Positions 23,925 to 33,275 are shown, numbered from the stretch's first letter. The stretch: 64,000 nt of DNA from Actinomycetes bacterium (GCA_029782355.1 JAKOUY010000016.1:248001-312000); one strand, 5' to 3'. The notes: a model not told the origin generated them from the letters alone. Made by a program: numbers and translations.

Positions 23925-25342
23925 GCCTCCACGCTACGTGCCTGCCACCACGCCATCAGCCGGGCCACCGCAGCCTCCCGCCCGATCAGACCATCCTCCA
24001 GGCGGATGTCCATCAGGTACGCCAGGGCCTCGCCCACCGGTCGGCCGGGCGGGATGCCGAGCAGCTCCATCACCTCGACCCCGTCCAGCTCGGGCCGCAG
24101 GGCGCGCAGCTCCTCGTGGGCGGCCAGCTCGGCGATCCGCTCCTCCAGCTCGTCCATCCGCCGGCCCAGCATGGCGGCCTTGCGCGGGTTGCGGGTGGTG
24201 CAGTCGCAGCGGGTCAACACGTTCAGCTCGCCCAAGAGGTCGCCGGCGTCGCGCACGTAGCGGCGCACCGCCGAGTCCGTCCAGCCCATCGAGTAGGTGT
24301 GGAAGCGCAGGTGCAGGGCGACCAGCTCGGTGATCGCCTCGACGTCCTCGTTGCTGTAGCGCAGCGCGGCGAGCCGCTTGCGCGTCATCCTCGCCCCGAC
24401 CGCGTCGTGATGATGGAAGGTCACGCCCTTGCCCGAGGCGTAGCCGCGCGTTCGCGGCTTGCCGACGTCGTGGAACAGCGCCGCCAGGCGGGTGCGGCGG
24501 AAGTCGTAGGTCAGCGCCGGCCACTCCGCCGGGGGGCGGACGTTGTCGATCACCGCGATGGTGTGGGTCAGGACGTCCTTGTGGCGGTGGATCGGGTCCT
24601 GCTCGAGGCGCATCGCCGGCAACTCGGGCAGGAACTGCTCGGCCAGACCGGTGTCGACCACGAACCACAGCCCGGCCGCCGGGTGGGACACGGTGATCAG
24701 CTTGTCCAGCTCGTCACGGATCCGCTCGGCGGACACGATCCCCAACCGCCCGGCCATCGCCCGGACCGCGCCGACCAGCTCGGGGACCGGGGTCAGGTCG
24801 AGGCGAGCCAGGAAGCGAGCGGCGCGCAGCATGCGCAGCGGGTCGTCGCTGAAGCTGATCTCGGGCGACAGGGGGGTGCGCAGCGTGCGAGTCATCAGAT
24901 CGGCTGCGCCGCCGTACGGGTCCACCAGCGTCGGGGTCGCCGCGGTCAGCTCGAGGGCCATGGCGTTGATCGTGAAGTCGCGCCGGGACAGGTCGACGGC
25001 GACGTCGTCGCTGTAGACGACGTCGGGCTTGCGCGACTCGTCGGTGTAGGCCTCGGAGCGGTGGGTGGTGATCTCGTAGGTCCGCCCGGCGCGCATCGCC
25101 CCGATCGTCCCGAAGCGCTCGCCCTGCGTCCAGATCGCCTCCGACCATCCGGCGAGCAGCTGCTTGATCCGCTCCGGGCGGGCATCCGTGGTCAGGTCGA
25201 AGTCGATCGTCGCATGATCCTCGGCCAGCAGCAGGTCGCGCACGGTCCCGCCCACCAGGTACAGGCGCGCCCCGGCCGCCCGGAACCGCTCGGTCAGCTC
25301 TGCGGTCTCGGCCAGCACCGGCTCGAACCGGGGTGGGATCAC
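23921..25342 (-). CDS. cca: CCA tRNA nucleotidyltransferase
   Basis: A 473-residue enzyme that adds or repairs the 3' CCA of tRNAs, matching the actinobacterial PcnA type. The nucleotidyltransferase head shows LYLVGGTVRDLLL near residues 26-38 and the metal-binding DFDLTTDA. An RNA-binding domain and an HD domain (LFHDVGKP) follow. Neither tRNA gene in this window encodes CCA, so the enzyme is needed. The GTG start overlaps the HDAC-like stop by four bases. This gene is a standard member of the actinobacterial origin neighbourhood. Confidence 0.94.
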   Translation of the reverse strand: MIPPRFEPVLAETAELTERFRAAGARLYLVGGTVRDLLLAEDHATIDFDLTTDARPERIKQLLAGWSEAIWTQGERFGTIGAMRAGRTYEITTHRSEAYTDESRKPDVVYSDDVAVDLSRRDFTINAMALELTAATPTLVDPYGGAADLMTRTLRTPLSPEISFSDDPLRMLRAARFLARLDLTPVPELVGAVRAMAGRLGIVSAERIRDELDKLITVSHPAAGLWFVVDTGLAEQFLPELPAMRLEQDPIHRHKDVLTHTIAVIDNVRPPAEWPALTYDFRRTRLAALFHDVGKPRTRGYASGKGVTFHHHDAVGARMTRKRLAALRYSNEDVEAITELVALHLRFHTYSMGWTDSAVRRYVRDAGDLLGELNVLTRCDCTTRNPRKAAMLGRRMDELEERIAELAAHEELRALRPELDGVEVMELLGIPPGRPVGEALAYLMDIRLEDGLIGREAAVARLMAWWQARSVEA

Positions 25343-26355
25343 GCCAGTCCCGCCTCGGCCAGCATCCGCCCGATGCCGTCGATCTGAGCCATGCCCGGCC
25401 CGCCGGCCGTGGCCTCCTCCACCGGCGCGCTGGGCAACCCGGCCAACTCGCGCAGCACCGCCGCGGTGCTGGCCGACAGGGCGTCGAGGTCGTAGCCGCC
25501 CTCCAGCACGACCAGGCGCCGCCCGGCGGGCACGGTGTCGAGCACCCGCCGGGTCAGGGCCGGGTAGTCGGCCGACGACAGCCCGAGCTCGGTGATCGGG
25601 TCGAAGCGATGAGCATCGAAGCCGGCCGAGACGATGGCCCACGTCGGATCGAACTGCTGGGCCACCGGGGCGACGAGGCGGTCGAACGCCGCCAGGAAGA
25701 CGTCACCGGTGGCACCTGGCGGCACCGGCACGTTCAGCGTCGCCCCCCATCCGGCGCCCTGGCCGAGCTCGCCCGGACGACCGGTCCCCGGGTACAGCGG
25801 CCACTGATGGATGCTCACGTAGAGCACCCGCGGGTCGCTGAAGAAGATGTCCTGGGTGCCGTTGCCGTGGTGGGCGTCGTAGTCGAAGATCAACACCCGC
25901 TCGCCGCGCTCGGCCAGCGCCGCGGCAGCGATGGCGACGTTGTTGACGATGCAGAAGCCCATCGACTCCGTCGGGGTGGCGTGATGCCCAGGAGGGCGGA
26001 CGGCGCAGAACGCGGCGTCGCCACGACCGGCATCGAGGGCCTCGATGGCCGACAGCGCCGCCCCGGCGGCGAGCATCGCCGCCTCCCACGTGCCGGCACT
26101 GGCCGAGGTGTCCGGATCGAGCCGGCCTCCACCGGCCGCGCAGACCTGCTCGACGTGGTCGAGCAGCGTGCCCGGGTGGACGCGGCGGATCTCCTCGCCC
26201 GTGGCCTGACGGGGCTCGACCGGTGCCAGCGCGTCGCCCAGGCCGGAGCGCTCGACGCCGCGCCACACCGCCCGCAGCCGCTCCGGGCTCTCCGGATGGT
26301 GCGGGCCGGCGAGATGCTCGAGGCACGCCGGGTGGGTGGCGAAGAGCACGGTCAC
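25339..26355 (-). CDS. histone-deacetylase-like amidohydrolase (AcuC/HdaH type)
   Basis: A 338-residue zinc amidohydrolase of the class II HDAC-like superfamily. It has RPPGHHATPTESMGFC, the zinc motif DYDAHHGNGTQ (about residue 160) and SAGFDAH supplying the third ligand. Bacterial members deacetylate lysines (AcuC) or acetylpolyamines. A GTG seven bases after TAACGT is the start. It leads an operon with cca and pepF, both joined by four-base overlaps, which is an unusual partnership. The substrate is unknown. Confidence 0.9.
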   Translation of the reverse strand: MTVLFATHPACLEHLAGPHHPESPERLRAVWRGVERSGLGDALAPVEPRQATGEEIRRVHPGTLLDHVEQVCAAGGGRLDPDTSASAGTWEAAMLAAGAALSAIEALDAGRGDAAFCAVRPPGHHATPTESMGFCIVNNVAIAAAALAERGERVLIFDYDAHHGNGTQDIFFSDPRVLYVSIHQWPLYPGTGRPGELGQGAGWGATLNVPVPPGATGDVFLAAFDRLVAPVAQQFDPTWAIVSAGFDAHRFDPITELGLSSADYPALTRRVLDTVPAGRRLVVLEGGYDLDALSASTAAVLRELAGLPSAPVEEATAGGPGMAQIDGIGRMLAEAGLA

Positions 26356-26362
26356 CTGCTCG

Positions 26363-26368
26363 ACGTTA
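26363..26368 (-). promoter_or_regulatory. -10 element, leaderless HDAC-like gene
   Basis: TAACGT on the minus strand ends seven bases before the GTG at 26355. Confidence 0.45.
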
Positions 26369-26461
26369 CCGCTCGGTCGGTGGCGGCCACCGGAGCGTGG
26401 GGCGCCGTCGCCCGCCGGCCGCCACCGACGGCCACTACCGTCTCCGGAGGTGAGGGGTGCG

Positions 26462-27199
26462 GTGAGGACGGCGACGGCCGCCACGGTGGACACGGTGACG
26501 TTGCACGGCTCCTCGGTGTCCGCACAGGTCCGCCCGGTCCCCCACCAACCCACGACCGCGCAGCTCACCCTGCTCGGCCAGCACGCCCCGCCATCCGACG
26601 GTGACGTCGCCCGCTGGCTGGCCAGCCTGACCGACCACGGCTACCGGCGGGTGCGCACCGGCGCGCTGAACGCCGCCGCCCGGCGGGTGTTCGATCGCCA
26701 CGGCTTCGTCGTCGCCCAGGAGCTGGCCCTGCTGGAGCACACCCATCCGGCCTGGCGCCACCCACCCCGGCGGCCGACGGCCGGTCGCCTGCGGTCGATC
26801 CGCCCGACCGACCTGACGGCCGCGGCGGACGTCGACACCGCGGCGTTCGGGGTCGCCTGGGGCATGGACGACGCCGCCCTCCAGGACATCTGCCGAGCCA
26901 CCCCGGAGGCCCGAGCCCGGCTGGTGGAGGTGGACGGTCACGTCGTGGCGACGGCCATCAGCGGTCGTGACCGTGAGCTCGGCTTCCTGCAGCGCCTGGC
27001 CGTCCATCCCGACCATCAACGTCGCGGCCACGGCGACGCCCTGGTGGCCGACGCGATGCGGTGGATGGCTCGTCGGCGGGTCCGGCGGGTCCTGGTCAAC
27101 ACCCACGTGGCCAACGACGCCGCGCTGGCGTTGTACCACCGGCATGGCTTCGCCGTGCTGGCCGAGCGGCTCGACGTGTGCGAGCGGGCGGTGCCGTGA
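26462..27199 (+). CDS. GNAT-family N-acetyltransferase
   Basis: A 245-residue acetyltransferase. The C-terminal half is a GNAT domain with the acetyl-CoA loop HPDHQRRGHGDALV and the closing motif NDAALALYHRHGF. The N-terminal half looks like a degenerate second GNAT copy (NAAARRVFDRHGF). GTG 26462 is chosen because GGAGGTGAGG lies just upstream. It overlaps the DUF6049 gene by four bases. Target unknown. Confidence 0.83.
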   Translation: MRTATAATVDTVTLHGSSVSAQVRPVPHQPTTAQLTLLGQHAPPSDGDVARWLASLTDHGYRRVRTGALNAAARRVFDRHGFVVAQELALLEHTHPAWRHPPRRPTAGRLRSIRPTDLTAAADVDTAAFGVAWGMDDAALQDICRATPEARARLVEVDGHVVATAISGRDRELGFLQRLAVHPDHQRRGHGDALVADAMRWMARRRVRRVLVNTHVANDAALALYHRHGFAVLAERLDVCERAVP

Positions 27200-29205
27200 C
27201 GCGGCTGGTGCGGCTCGTGGTGCTCGCCGTCGCCGCTGGCGGGCTGGTCGCCGTCCCCACCCGGGCCACCGCCCCACCGCCCACGGCCCCACCGCCCGGG
27301 GCCGGCACGGCCGTGCCCGTCGACAGCCCCGTGGCAGGGGTGGTGGTCACCGGCCAGGACCTGCGCATCACGCCCGGCCAGCGGCTGCATCTCGAGCTCG
27401 AGCTGCGCGGCGACGTGCAGCCCACCGACACGGTGTACGTCGACGTCGCACCCATCCTCCGGCGACTGGATCTGCAGACGGTGACCGATCTCGATCCCAC
27501 CGACAGCGTCTCGGTCGACGTCGCCACGCTCGGCGGGGCCGGCGCCCGTCGGACCCTCGACGTGCCCACCGAGGTGCTCACCGCGCACGACTCGACGCTG
27601 ACCTTCGACACCCCCGGGCTGTACGCCGTGCGCGTCGCCCTGGCCGACCAACCCCTCCCGTCGGTCACCTTCGTCGAGGTCGCCGGACCGTCGGCAGCGA
27701 CCGGGGCTCTGCCGGTGGCGCTGGTGGCCGGCAGCGCGGGCGGCGTGACCGTGGATCCCGACGGGACGGCACACCTCGACACCGAGGCGACCCGCTCGAT
27801 CGACTCGCTGACCACCGCCCTGGCCGCCTGCCCGGCGCCGATGTCGGTCCATCTCCCGGCCGGGGTGGTCGAGGCGCTGGGCGCCGACGAGCCCCGCCGC
27901 CGGGCCCTGGCCGGCGCGCTGGCCGGCCGGGAGGTGTTCAGCGAACCGCTGCTCCCGCTGGACGCCTCCACCGCCGCCGCCACACACCAGCAGGAGATCT
28001 TCACCACCTGGCTGCGCGAGGGCGAGGACCGGGCCAACGCCACGTTGCAGCTCTCCACCCGGCGGGTCGTCACCCTGGTCGACCGCCCGCTGTCGGAGCC
28101 GGGGGCGATCATGCGACGCGACCTGGGCAGCCGTCTGCTGCTGTTCACGCCGGCGGCCTTCGACGTCCTGCCCGGCACGCCCGGGGTGTTCCTCGACCCC
28201 ACCCGCGTGGTGGCGGTCGGGTTCGCCTCGGGCACGGTGCTGGACGCCACCGTGCCGGATCGGGCCATTGCCACGATCCTCGGCAGCCCGTCGGCGCCGT
28301 GGTCGAGCCCGGCCACCACGGCCGCCTCGATCGTGGCCCAGCTGCTCGCCACGCGGGCCGACCTGCTGGCCAGCGGTGCCGACCTCACCGGCCGCGGCGT
28401 CGTCGTCGGCACGGCGAGCCTCGGGGTCCCGCCGGTCGCGGTCCTCGCCGAGCTGTGCCGGTTGGTCGCTGCGACACCCGAGCTGTCGCCCAGCCGGCTC
28501 GGCGATCTGGCCGGCCGGCTCGACCCGATGACCACGGGCGGTGACCCGCTCATGGTCCACCTCCCCGCCACCGTGTCGCCGCTGGCCGCCCGGCGCACCC
28601 CGGCGGGCGATCTCCGGCGGCAGATCGCGGCCGTGGCCTCGATGCTGCCCGCCACGGACTCCCGACCGGCGGTGTGGCAGCACCGCCTCGACGTGCTCCC
28701 GACCACTGCCCTCGACGAGCACGCCGCCGCCAGCCTGGCGGCGTCCGTCCAGGACGACCTCGCCGATGTCCTCCGTGCCGTGGTCCCCCCGGCACCGTTC
28801 AACGCCACCCTCGGCGGGCGCTCGGCGACGCTCCGGCTGACCATCGCCAACACGTCGGACACGCCGCTGCGGATCCGCCTGCACCTCAGCGCCGGAGCCG
28901 CCAAGGTGGTCTTCCCGGACAACGACCAGATCGTCGAGCTGCGCCCGCGTTCGACCACCCAGGTCCCCGCGCAGATCGAAGCCCGGTCCAACGGACGGAT
29001 CCCGGTGCTCGCCGAACTGCAGACACCGCAGGGCGACGTGGTCGTCGGACAGCCGGTGCCGCTGACCTTCACGGTCAACGGATTGCCGGGACTCGGCTAC
29101 CTGCTCAGCGGGGCGGCGGGGCTGATCCTGGTGACGTGGTGGGTGCGCCACCATCGCCGAGCCACCAGCGCCCGCCGGGCCGGAGCTACCCTGCCCGGAT
29201 CATGA
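27196..29205 (+). CDS. DUF6049 secreted, membrane-anchored protein
   Basis: A 669-residue exported protein of the Rv3909 type. It has a signal peptide at about residues 1-26, a long extracytoplasmic region and a C-terminal membrane helix near 630-652 followed by a basic tail. In mycobacteria the relative lies directly before murJ (mviN) in the same neighbourhood; here the next genes are degV and a kinase instead. A role in the cell envelope is inferred from location only. The start overlaps the GNAT stop (GTGA). Confidence 0.8.
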   Translation: MTRLVRLVVLAVAAGGLVAVPTRATAPPPTAPPPGAGTAVPVDSPVAGVVVTGQDLRITPGQRLHLELELRGDVQPTDTVYVDVAPILRRLDLQTVTDLDPTDSVSVDVATLGGAGARRTLDVPTEVLTAHDSTLTFDTPGLYAVRVALADQPLPSVTFVEVAGPSAATGALPVALVAGSAGGVTVDPDGTAHLDTEATRSIDSLTTALAACPAPMSVHLPAGVVEALGADEPRRRALAGALAGREVFSEPLLPLDASTAAATHQQEIFTTWLREGEDRANATLQLSTRRVVTLVDRPLSEPGAIMRRDLGSRLLLFTPAAFDVLPGTPGVFLDPTRVVAVGFASGTVLDATVPDRAIATILGSPSAPWSSPATTAASIVAQLLATRADLLASGADLTGRGVVVGTASLGVPPVAVLAELCRLVAATPELSPSRLGDLAGRLDPMTTGGDPLMVHLPATVSPLAARRTPAGDLRRQIAAVASMLPATDSRPAVWQHRLDVLPTTALDEHAAASLAASVQDDLADVLRAVVPPAPFNATLGGRSATLRLTIANTSDTPLRIRLHLSAGAAKVVFPDNDQIVELRPRSTTQVPAQIEARSNGRIPVLAELQTPQGDVVVGQPVPLTFTVNGLPGLGYLLSGAAGLILVTWWVRHHRRATSARRAGATLPGS

Positions 29206-30056
29206 GCGACTCGCCCGTCCGCATCGTCACCGACTCGGCCTGCGATCTCCCGGCCGCCGTCGCCGAGCAACTCGGCGTGCGCATCGTCCCGCTGACGATC
29301 CGCATCGACGGGGTCGAGTACGTCGACCGCCGCGACCTGACGCCGGCCGAGTTCTGGTCGCGCTGCGCGGCATCGCCCACCCTGCCGGAGACCGCCGCCC
29401 CGGCCCCCGGACAGTTCGAACAGGTCTACCGCGAGCTGGCCGCCGACGGGGCTGGCAGCGTCGTGGTCGTCAACCTGAGCGGGGCACTGTCGGCCACCAT
29501 GCAGTCGGCCGAGCTCGCCGCCCGGGCGGTCGCCGACGTCATCCCGGTGACGGTCGTCGACTCGCGCAGCGTCACCCTCGGTCTCGGGGTCATCGTGTCC
29601 GCCTGCGCCCGGCTGGCCGCTGCCGGTGGCTCCCACGACGAGGTCGTCGCCCTGGCCAACCGCCTGGCCGAGGACACCAAGGTGTGGGGCGCGCTGGACA
29701 CCCTCGACAACTTGAAGAAGGGCGGGCGGATCGGCGGGGCCAAGGCCTTGCTGGCCTCGGCGCTGGCCATCAAGCCGATCATCGAGGTTCGCCACGGCCT
29801 GGTCGAGCAGGGCGGCAAGCAGCGCACCCGGGGCAAGGCCTTGGCCTTCCTCGTCGACAAGCTGCGCTCCTCCGGCGCGGTCGAGAACCTCTCGGTGCTG
29901 CACGCCGACTGCGACGACGTCGAGCAGTTCCTGGCCATGCTCCGCCCGCACTACGCCGGCGAGATCGTCGTCGGCGACATCGGCCCGGTGGTCGGATCGC
30001 ACGCCGGGCGCGGCACCATCGGCGTGGCCTTCACCGTGGCCCGGCCGACTCGATAG
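29202..30056 (+). CDS. DegV-family fatty-acid-binding protein
   Basis: A 284-residue DegV/FakB-like protein that should bind a free fatty acid, possibly presenting it to a kinase (FakA) not seen in this window. It opens VRIVTDSACDLP and carries the family core LDTLDNLKKGGRIG followed by AIKPII. Its ATG overlaps the DUF6049 stop. Confidence 0.9.
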   Translation: MSDSPVRIVTDSACDLPAAVAEQLGVRIVPLTIRIDGVEYVDRRDLTPAEFWSRCAASPTLPETAAPAPGQFEQVYRELAADGAGSVVVVNLSGALSATMQSAELAARAVADVIPVTVVDSRSVTLGLGVIVSACARLAAAGGSHDEVVALANRLAEDTKVWGALDTLDNLKKGGRIGGAKALLASALAIKPIIEVRHGLVEQGGKQRTRGKALAFLVDKLRSSGAVENLSVLHADCDDVEQFLAMLRPHYAGEIVVGDIGPVVGSHAGRGTIGVAFTVARPTR

Positions 30057-30134
30057 GCCACACCAGCCGGCCGACCCGTGCGCCGAGCGGAGTTGGCGCG
30101 TCTCGATTGCCGGGAACGCGCCGGGTCGCCCAAC

Positions 30135-30140
30135 TAGCGT
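30135..30140 (+). promoter_or_regulatory. candidate promoter of the kinase-sigma operon
   Basis: TAGCGT, with GGGAAC (30112-30117) 17 bases upstream. The upstream box resembles the -35 of ECF-sigma promoters, which would allow autoregulation by the sigma factor encoded in the operon. The gap to the ATG is 13 bases. Confidence 0.3.
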
Positions 30141-30153
30141 GAACGGCGCGCCC

Positions 30154-31890
30154 ATGTCCACCCAACAGTCCGTCGACACTCCTGCCGCGCCCCAGGCCGC
30201 GGCCGTCCTGGCCGGTCGGTACCGGTTGGATCGACGCTTGGCGCAGGGCGGGATGGCCGAGGTGTGGGTCGGGTCCGATCTGCTGCTCACCCGCCAGGTG
30301 GCCATCAAGCTGCTGAAGCCGAACCTGGCAGCCGACCCGATCGTGGCCGAGCGCTTCCGCCGCGAGGCGATCGCCGTCGCCCAGCTCAGCCACCCGAACA
30401 TCGTCACCGTCTACGACGCGGTGGAGGACGACATCCAGGGGCACCGCCGCCAGGCCGTGGTCATGCAACTGATCAGCGGCAAGAGCCTGCGCACCCTGCT
30501 CGACGACCAGAGCAAGCTCAGCCCGGAACTGACGATGCACATCGGCAGCTGCGTGGCCAACGCCCTCGACGCCGCCCATCGCGCCGGCCTGGTGCACCGC
30601 GACGTCAAGCCCGGCAACATCCTGATCACGCCCGACGGGCGGGTGCTGCTCACCGACTTCGGCATCGCCAAGGGCGTGGCCGACGTCGACGACCTGACCA
30701 GCGAGAACATCATGATGGGGACGGCGAAATACCTGTCCCCGGAGCAGGTTCGCGGCCGACGCCTCGACGGCCGGGCCGACCTGTACTCGCTCGGCCTCGT
30801 GCTCTACGAGTGCCTCGCCGGGCGGGTGCCGTTCCAGGGCGAGAACGACGCCGAGACCGCCCTGGCCCGGCTCAACCGGGACCCCACCGACATCGCCCGC
30901 CTGCGGCCGACGCTGCCCAACGGTCTGGCCGATCTCGTCCACCGCCTGCTGGCTCGCAAGCCGGACGATCGCTTCGCCACCGGCGCCGAGGTGCGCGCCG
31001 CGCTGAACGCCATCACCGCCCGCGGGGCCACGACCACCGGCCAGGTTCCGGCGGTCACCGGCAACACCACTCCGACCCGCCTGGCGCGCACCGGCGGGTC
31101 GCCGGCGTCGCCGATGCGCAGCGCGCCGGGCAAGGAGCGCCGGCCGTCCCCCACCCGGCCGACCCCGGGCGGTGGGTACCAGCTCGGCCACGGCGGACGC
31201 CCGGCCGGCGTGCCGCTGCGCCCGGACCGCACGCCCGCCGACCCGAACCGCCCGGAGCCACGACCCAACCGCCAGAACACCCAGCGGCACCGGCCGTCGA
31301 TGCTGCTGATCGGCGGGCTCCTGTTCACCGCCGCCGTCCTGGCGATCGTGATCTTCTCGACGCTCCACGACAACCCGGCTCGTCCACTGTCCACCAAACC
31401 GCCGGCGGTGTCGGGCACCACCGCGGCACCCGGCGCACCGACCCCCCGTCAGCCGTCGCTGCACCTCTTCGACCCCGACGGCGACGGGTCGGAACCGACC
31501 GACGGCATCGCCCTGGCCATGGACGGCAGCCCGGCCACGGCGTGGCAGTCGCTCTGCTACCAGAGCAGCACCCTCGGCGGGAAGCGGGGAGTCGGCCTGC
31601 TGCTCGACCTCGGCCAACCCGAGATCGGCACCCTGTCGGTCACCGTCGGCGACGGGCCCTACGGACTCCAGGTGCTCACCGCCGGGGACGGCCCGGCGCC
31701 GACCCAGTTCGAGCAGATGGACATCGTCAAGCGCGCCCAGGGCCGCCGGGCAGGCACCGTCACCGCCAGCGCCGACAGCCCGGCGCGCTACCTCGCGGTG
31801 GTGTTCGTCGGCTTGCCGAAGGATGCCAGCTGCCCGGCCGGACGCCCGTTCCGTGGCTCCCTGGCCGAGTTGCACTGGTCGGCGGGATGA
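30154..31890 (+). CDS. Ser/Thr protein kinase with MviN-like C-terminal discoidin tail
   Basis: A 578-residue membrane kinase. The cytoplasmic PknB-type domain has the glycine loop QGGMAEVW, Lys in VAIKLL, HRDVKPGNIL near residue 148, DFGIAK near 168 and GTAKYLSPEQ, so it looks active. A Pro/Arg-rich linker and one helix (about 382-405) lead to an extracytoplasmic discoidin-like domain (DPDGDGSEP, AMDGSPATAWQS, GVGLLLDLG). In M. tuberculosis an inactive kinase domain and this tail are fused to the lipid II flippase MurJ. Here they stand alone and MurJ is absent nearby. The next genes are a SigM-like sigma factor and its probable inhibitor. Confidence 0.88.
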   Translation: MSTQQSVDTPAAPQAAAVLAGRYRLDRRLAQGGMAEVWVGSDLLLTRQVAIKLLKPNLAADPIVAERFRREAIAVAQLSHPNIVTVYDAVEDDIQGHRRQAVVMQLISGKSLRTLLDDQSKLSPELTMHIGSCVANALDAAHRAGLVHRDVKPGNILITPDGRVLLTDFGIAKGVADVDDLTSENIMMGTAKYLSPEQVRGRRLDGRADLYSLGLVLYECLAGRVPFQGENDAETALARLNRDPTDIARLRPTLPNGLADLVHRLLARKPDDRFATGAEVRAALNAITARGATTTGQVPAVTGNTTPTRLARTGGSPASPMRSAPGKERRPSPTRPTPGGGYQLGHGGRPAGVPLRPDRTPADPNRPEPRPNRQNTQRHRPSMLLIGGLLFTAAVLAIVIFSTLHDNPARPLSTKPPAVSGTTAAPGAPTPRQPSLHLFDPDGDGSEPTDGIALAMDGSPATAWQSLCYQSSTLGGKRGVGLLLDLGQPEIGTLSVTVGDGPYGLQVLTAGDGPAPTQFEQMDIVKRAQGRRAGTVTASADSPARYLAVVFVGLPKDASCPAGRPFRGSLAELHWSAG

Positions 31891-32498
31891 TCGCCGACGG
31901 CGACCTGGTCACCCGGGCCCAGGCCGGTGACCGCGGGGCGATGGACGACCTGCTCCGCCGACACTACGACCGGATCTACGCCGTCTGCCGGCGGATCACC
32001 GGCCACGAAGCCGATGCTGCCGACGCCGCCCAGAACGCCCTGATCGCCATCGTCCGGTCGTTGGCCGGGTTCGATCGGCGCGCCGCCTTCTCCACCTGGG
32101 CCTACCGCATCGCCACCAACGCCAGCCTCGACGAGCTCCGCCGCCGTCACCGTCGCCCGGCGCCCGTCCTCGACGCTCCGGTCGGCGACGACACCGCCAT
32201 CGAGCTGACCGACGACCAGGCCGCCGACGTCTTCGACCGCTTCGTCGACCGCACCGTGCTGGAGGCCGCGCTCACCGACGTGCCCGAGGACTACCGGATC
32301 CCCGTCGTCCTGCGAGAGGTCGGCGATCTCGACTATCAGGACATCGCCGATCAGCTCCAGCTCCCCCTCGGCACCGTCAAGAGCCGGATCGCCCGCGGTC
32401 GATCGGCCCTGGCCGCGGCCTACCAGCGGCGGATGAGCGCCACCCAGCCGTCCGGGAACCAGCCGGGATCGACCGAACGTCCAAGCAGCGCACCATGA
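31887..32498 (+). CDS. sigM: ECF sigma factor, SigM-like
   Basis: A 203-residue ECF sigma factor. Region 2 covers about residues 10-80 (HEADAADAAQNALIAIVRSL, AFSTWAYRIATNASLDELRR) and region 4 about 125-185 (DYQDIADQLQLPLGTVKSR). Position between a MviN-tail protein and trxB matches mycobacterial sigM. Its ATG overlaps the kinase stop and its stop overlaps the next gene, so the three are translated together. Confidence 0.88.
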   Translation: MIADGDLVTRAQAGDRGAMDDLLRRHYDRIYAVCRRITGHEADAADAAQNALIAIVRSLAGFDRRAAFSTWAYRIATNASLDELRRRHRRPAPVLDAPVGDDTAIELTDDQAADVFDRFVDRTVLEAALTDVPEDYRIPVVLREVGDLDYQDIADQLQLPLGTVKSRIARGRSALAAAYQRRMSATQPSGNQPGSTERPSSAP

Positions 32499-33244
32499 CC
32501 GAGACCCCCGCCGATCCGTCGGACGCGCCCGTCCCCGACGACCCGCTGCAGCGGGCGCTGCGGGACGTCCCCGTTCCGCCCGAGGCGCGCCACTCGGCCG
32601 TCGCCGCGGCCCTCGTGGTGTTCGACGAGCTCGCCGGCCGCCACGCGTCGCCGGTCGCCGCGGCGGCGCCGTCCGTCGGCGCCGTTCCCGCGGCGACGCC
32701 GGTCACCAACGTGGTCCCGCTGCGCCGCCGCTGGCGATCGATGTCCCTCATCGGTGTGGCTGCCGCCGCCGTGGCCGCAGTGGCCTTCGCCATGTTCCGG
32801 CCCAACGCCAGCGACGTCCAGCTGTCCGACGCCCCGGTCAGCGTGGCCAAGGCGGCCTCCCGCCAGGTCTCGACCTCGACACCCGAGGCGGCCGCCGGCG
32901 CGGCGCCGGCCGCCGCCGCGCCCAGTCCGATCACCGGTGCCTCGGACCCGGATCTCGCCACGCAGATGTCGGTGGCGGGCCCGCTGGTGGCCGACTCCGC
33001 GGAGCAGTTGCGCGCCCTGCTGCTCGACCGGCTGAGCACTCGCCAAGCCGCCGGCGCCGCCGATGCGGCCCCATCCGCCGCGACCGTCACCGAGCCCAGC
33101 GTGGCCTCGTGCCTCGCCGATCGGACCGTCGTCGAGCTGGTCGTCTACCAGCGCCGGGCCGCCGTGCTGGTCGACAACGGTGACGGCTCGTACTCGGTGC
33201 TCGACGCCACGAGCTGCGCCGTGGTGGTGACCGTCCGGCCCTGA
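32495..33244 (+). CDS. probable anti-sigma factor (SigM partner)
   Basis: A 249-residue single-pass protein: an acidic cytoplasmic N-terminus, a helix at about residues 85-102 and an Ala/Pro-rich exterior ending in a small domain with two cysteines. It has no ZAS zinc motif. Assignment as the inhibitor of the preceding sigma factor rests on the four-base overlap, topology and the equivalent gene (Rv3912) in mycobacteria. Confidence 0.7.
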   Translation: MTETPADPSDAPVPDDPLQRALRDVPVPPEARHSAVAAALVVFDELAGRHASPVAAAAPSVGAVPAATPVTNVVPLRRRWRSMSLIGVAAAAVAAVAFAMFRPNASDVQLSDAPVSVAKAASRQVSTSTPEAAAGAAPAAAAPSPITGASDPDLATQMSVAGPLVADSAEQLRALLLDRLSTRQAAGAADAAPSAATVTEPSVASCLADRTVVELVVYQRRAAVLVDNGDGSYSVLDATSCAVVVTVRP

Positions 33245-33262
33245 GCTCGCCAGCGCGCCCGG

Positions 33263-33268
33263 TACAGT
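33263..33268 (+). promoter_or_regulatory. -10 element, leaderless small membrane protein
   Basis: TACAGT ends seven bases before the ATG at 33276. Confidence 0.45.
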
Positions 33269-33275
33269 GCTGACC

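Noticed and set aside
26462-30056. MurJ hidden in the DUF6049/DegV segment
   Set aside because: DUF6049 has only a signal peptide and one C-terminal helix, and DegV is soluble. No multi-helix flippase is present between 26 and 34 kb.
30111-30140. Firm SigM autoregulatory promoter before the kinase
   Set aside because: GGGAAC is spaced 17 bases from TAGCGT, but an ECF-type CGT -10 would be about 20 bases away, longer than usual. Reported only as a low-confidence site.
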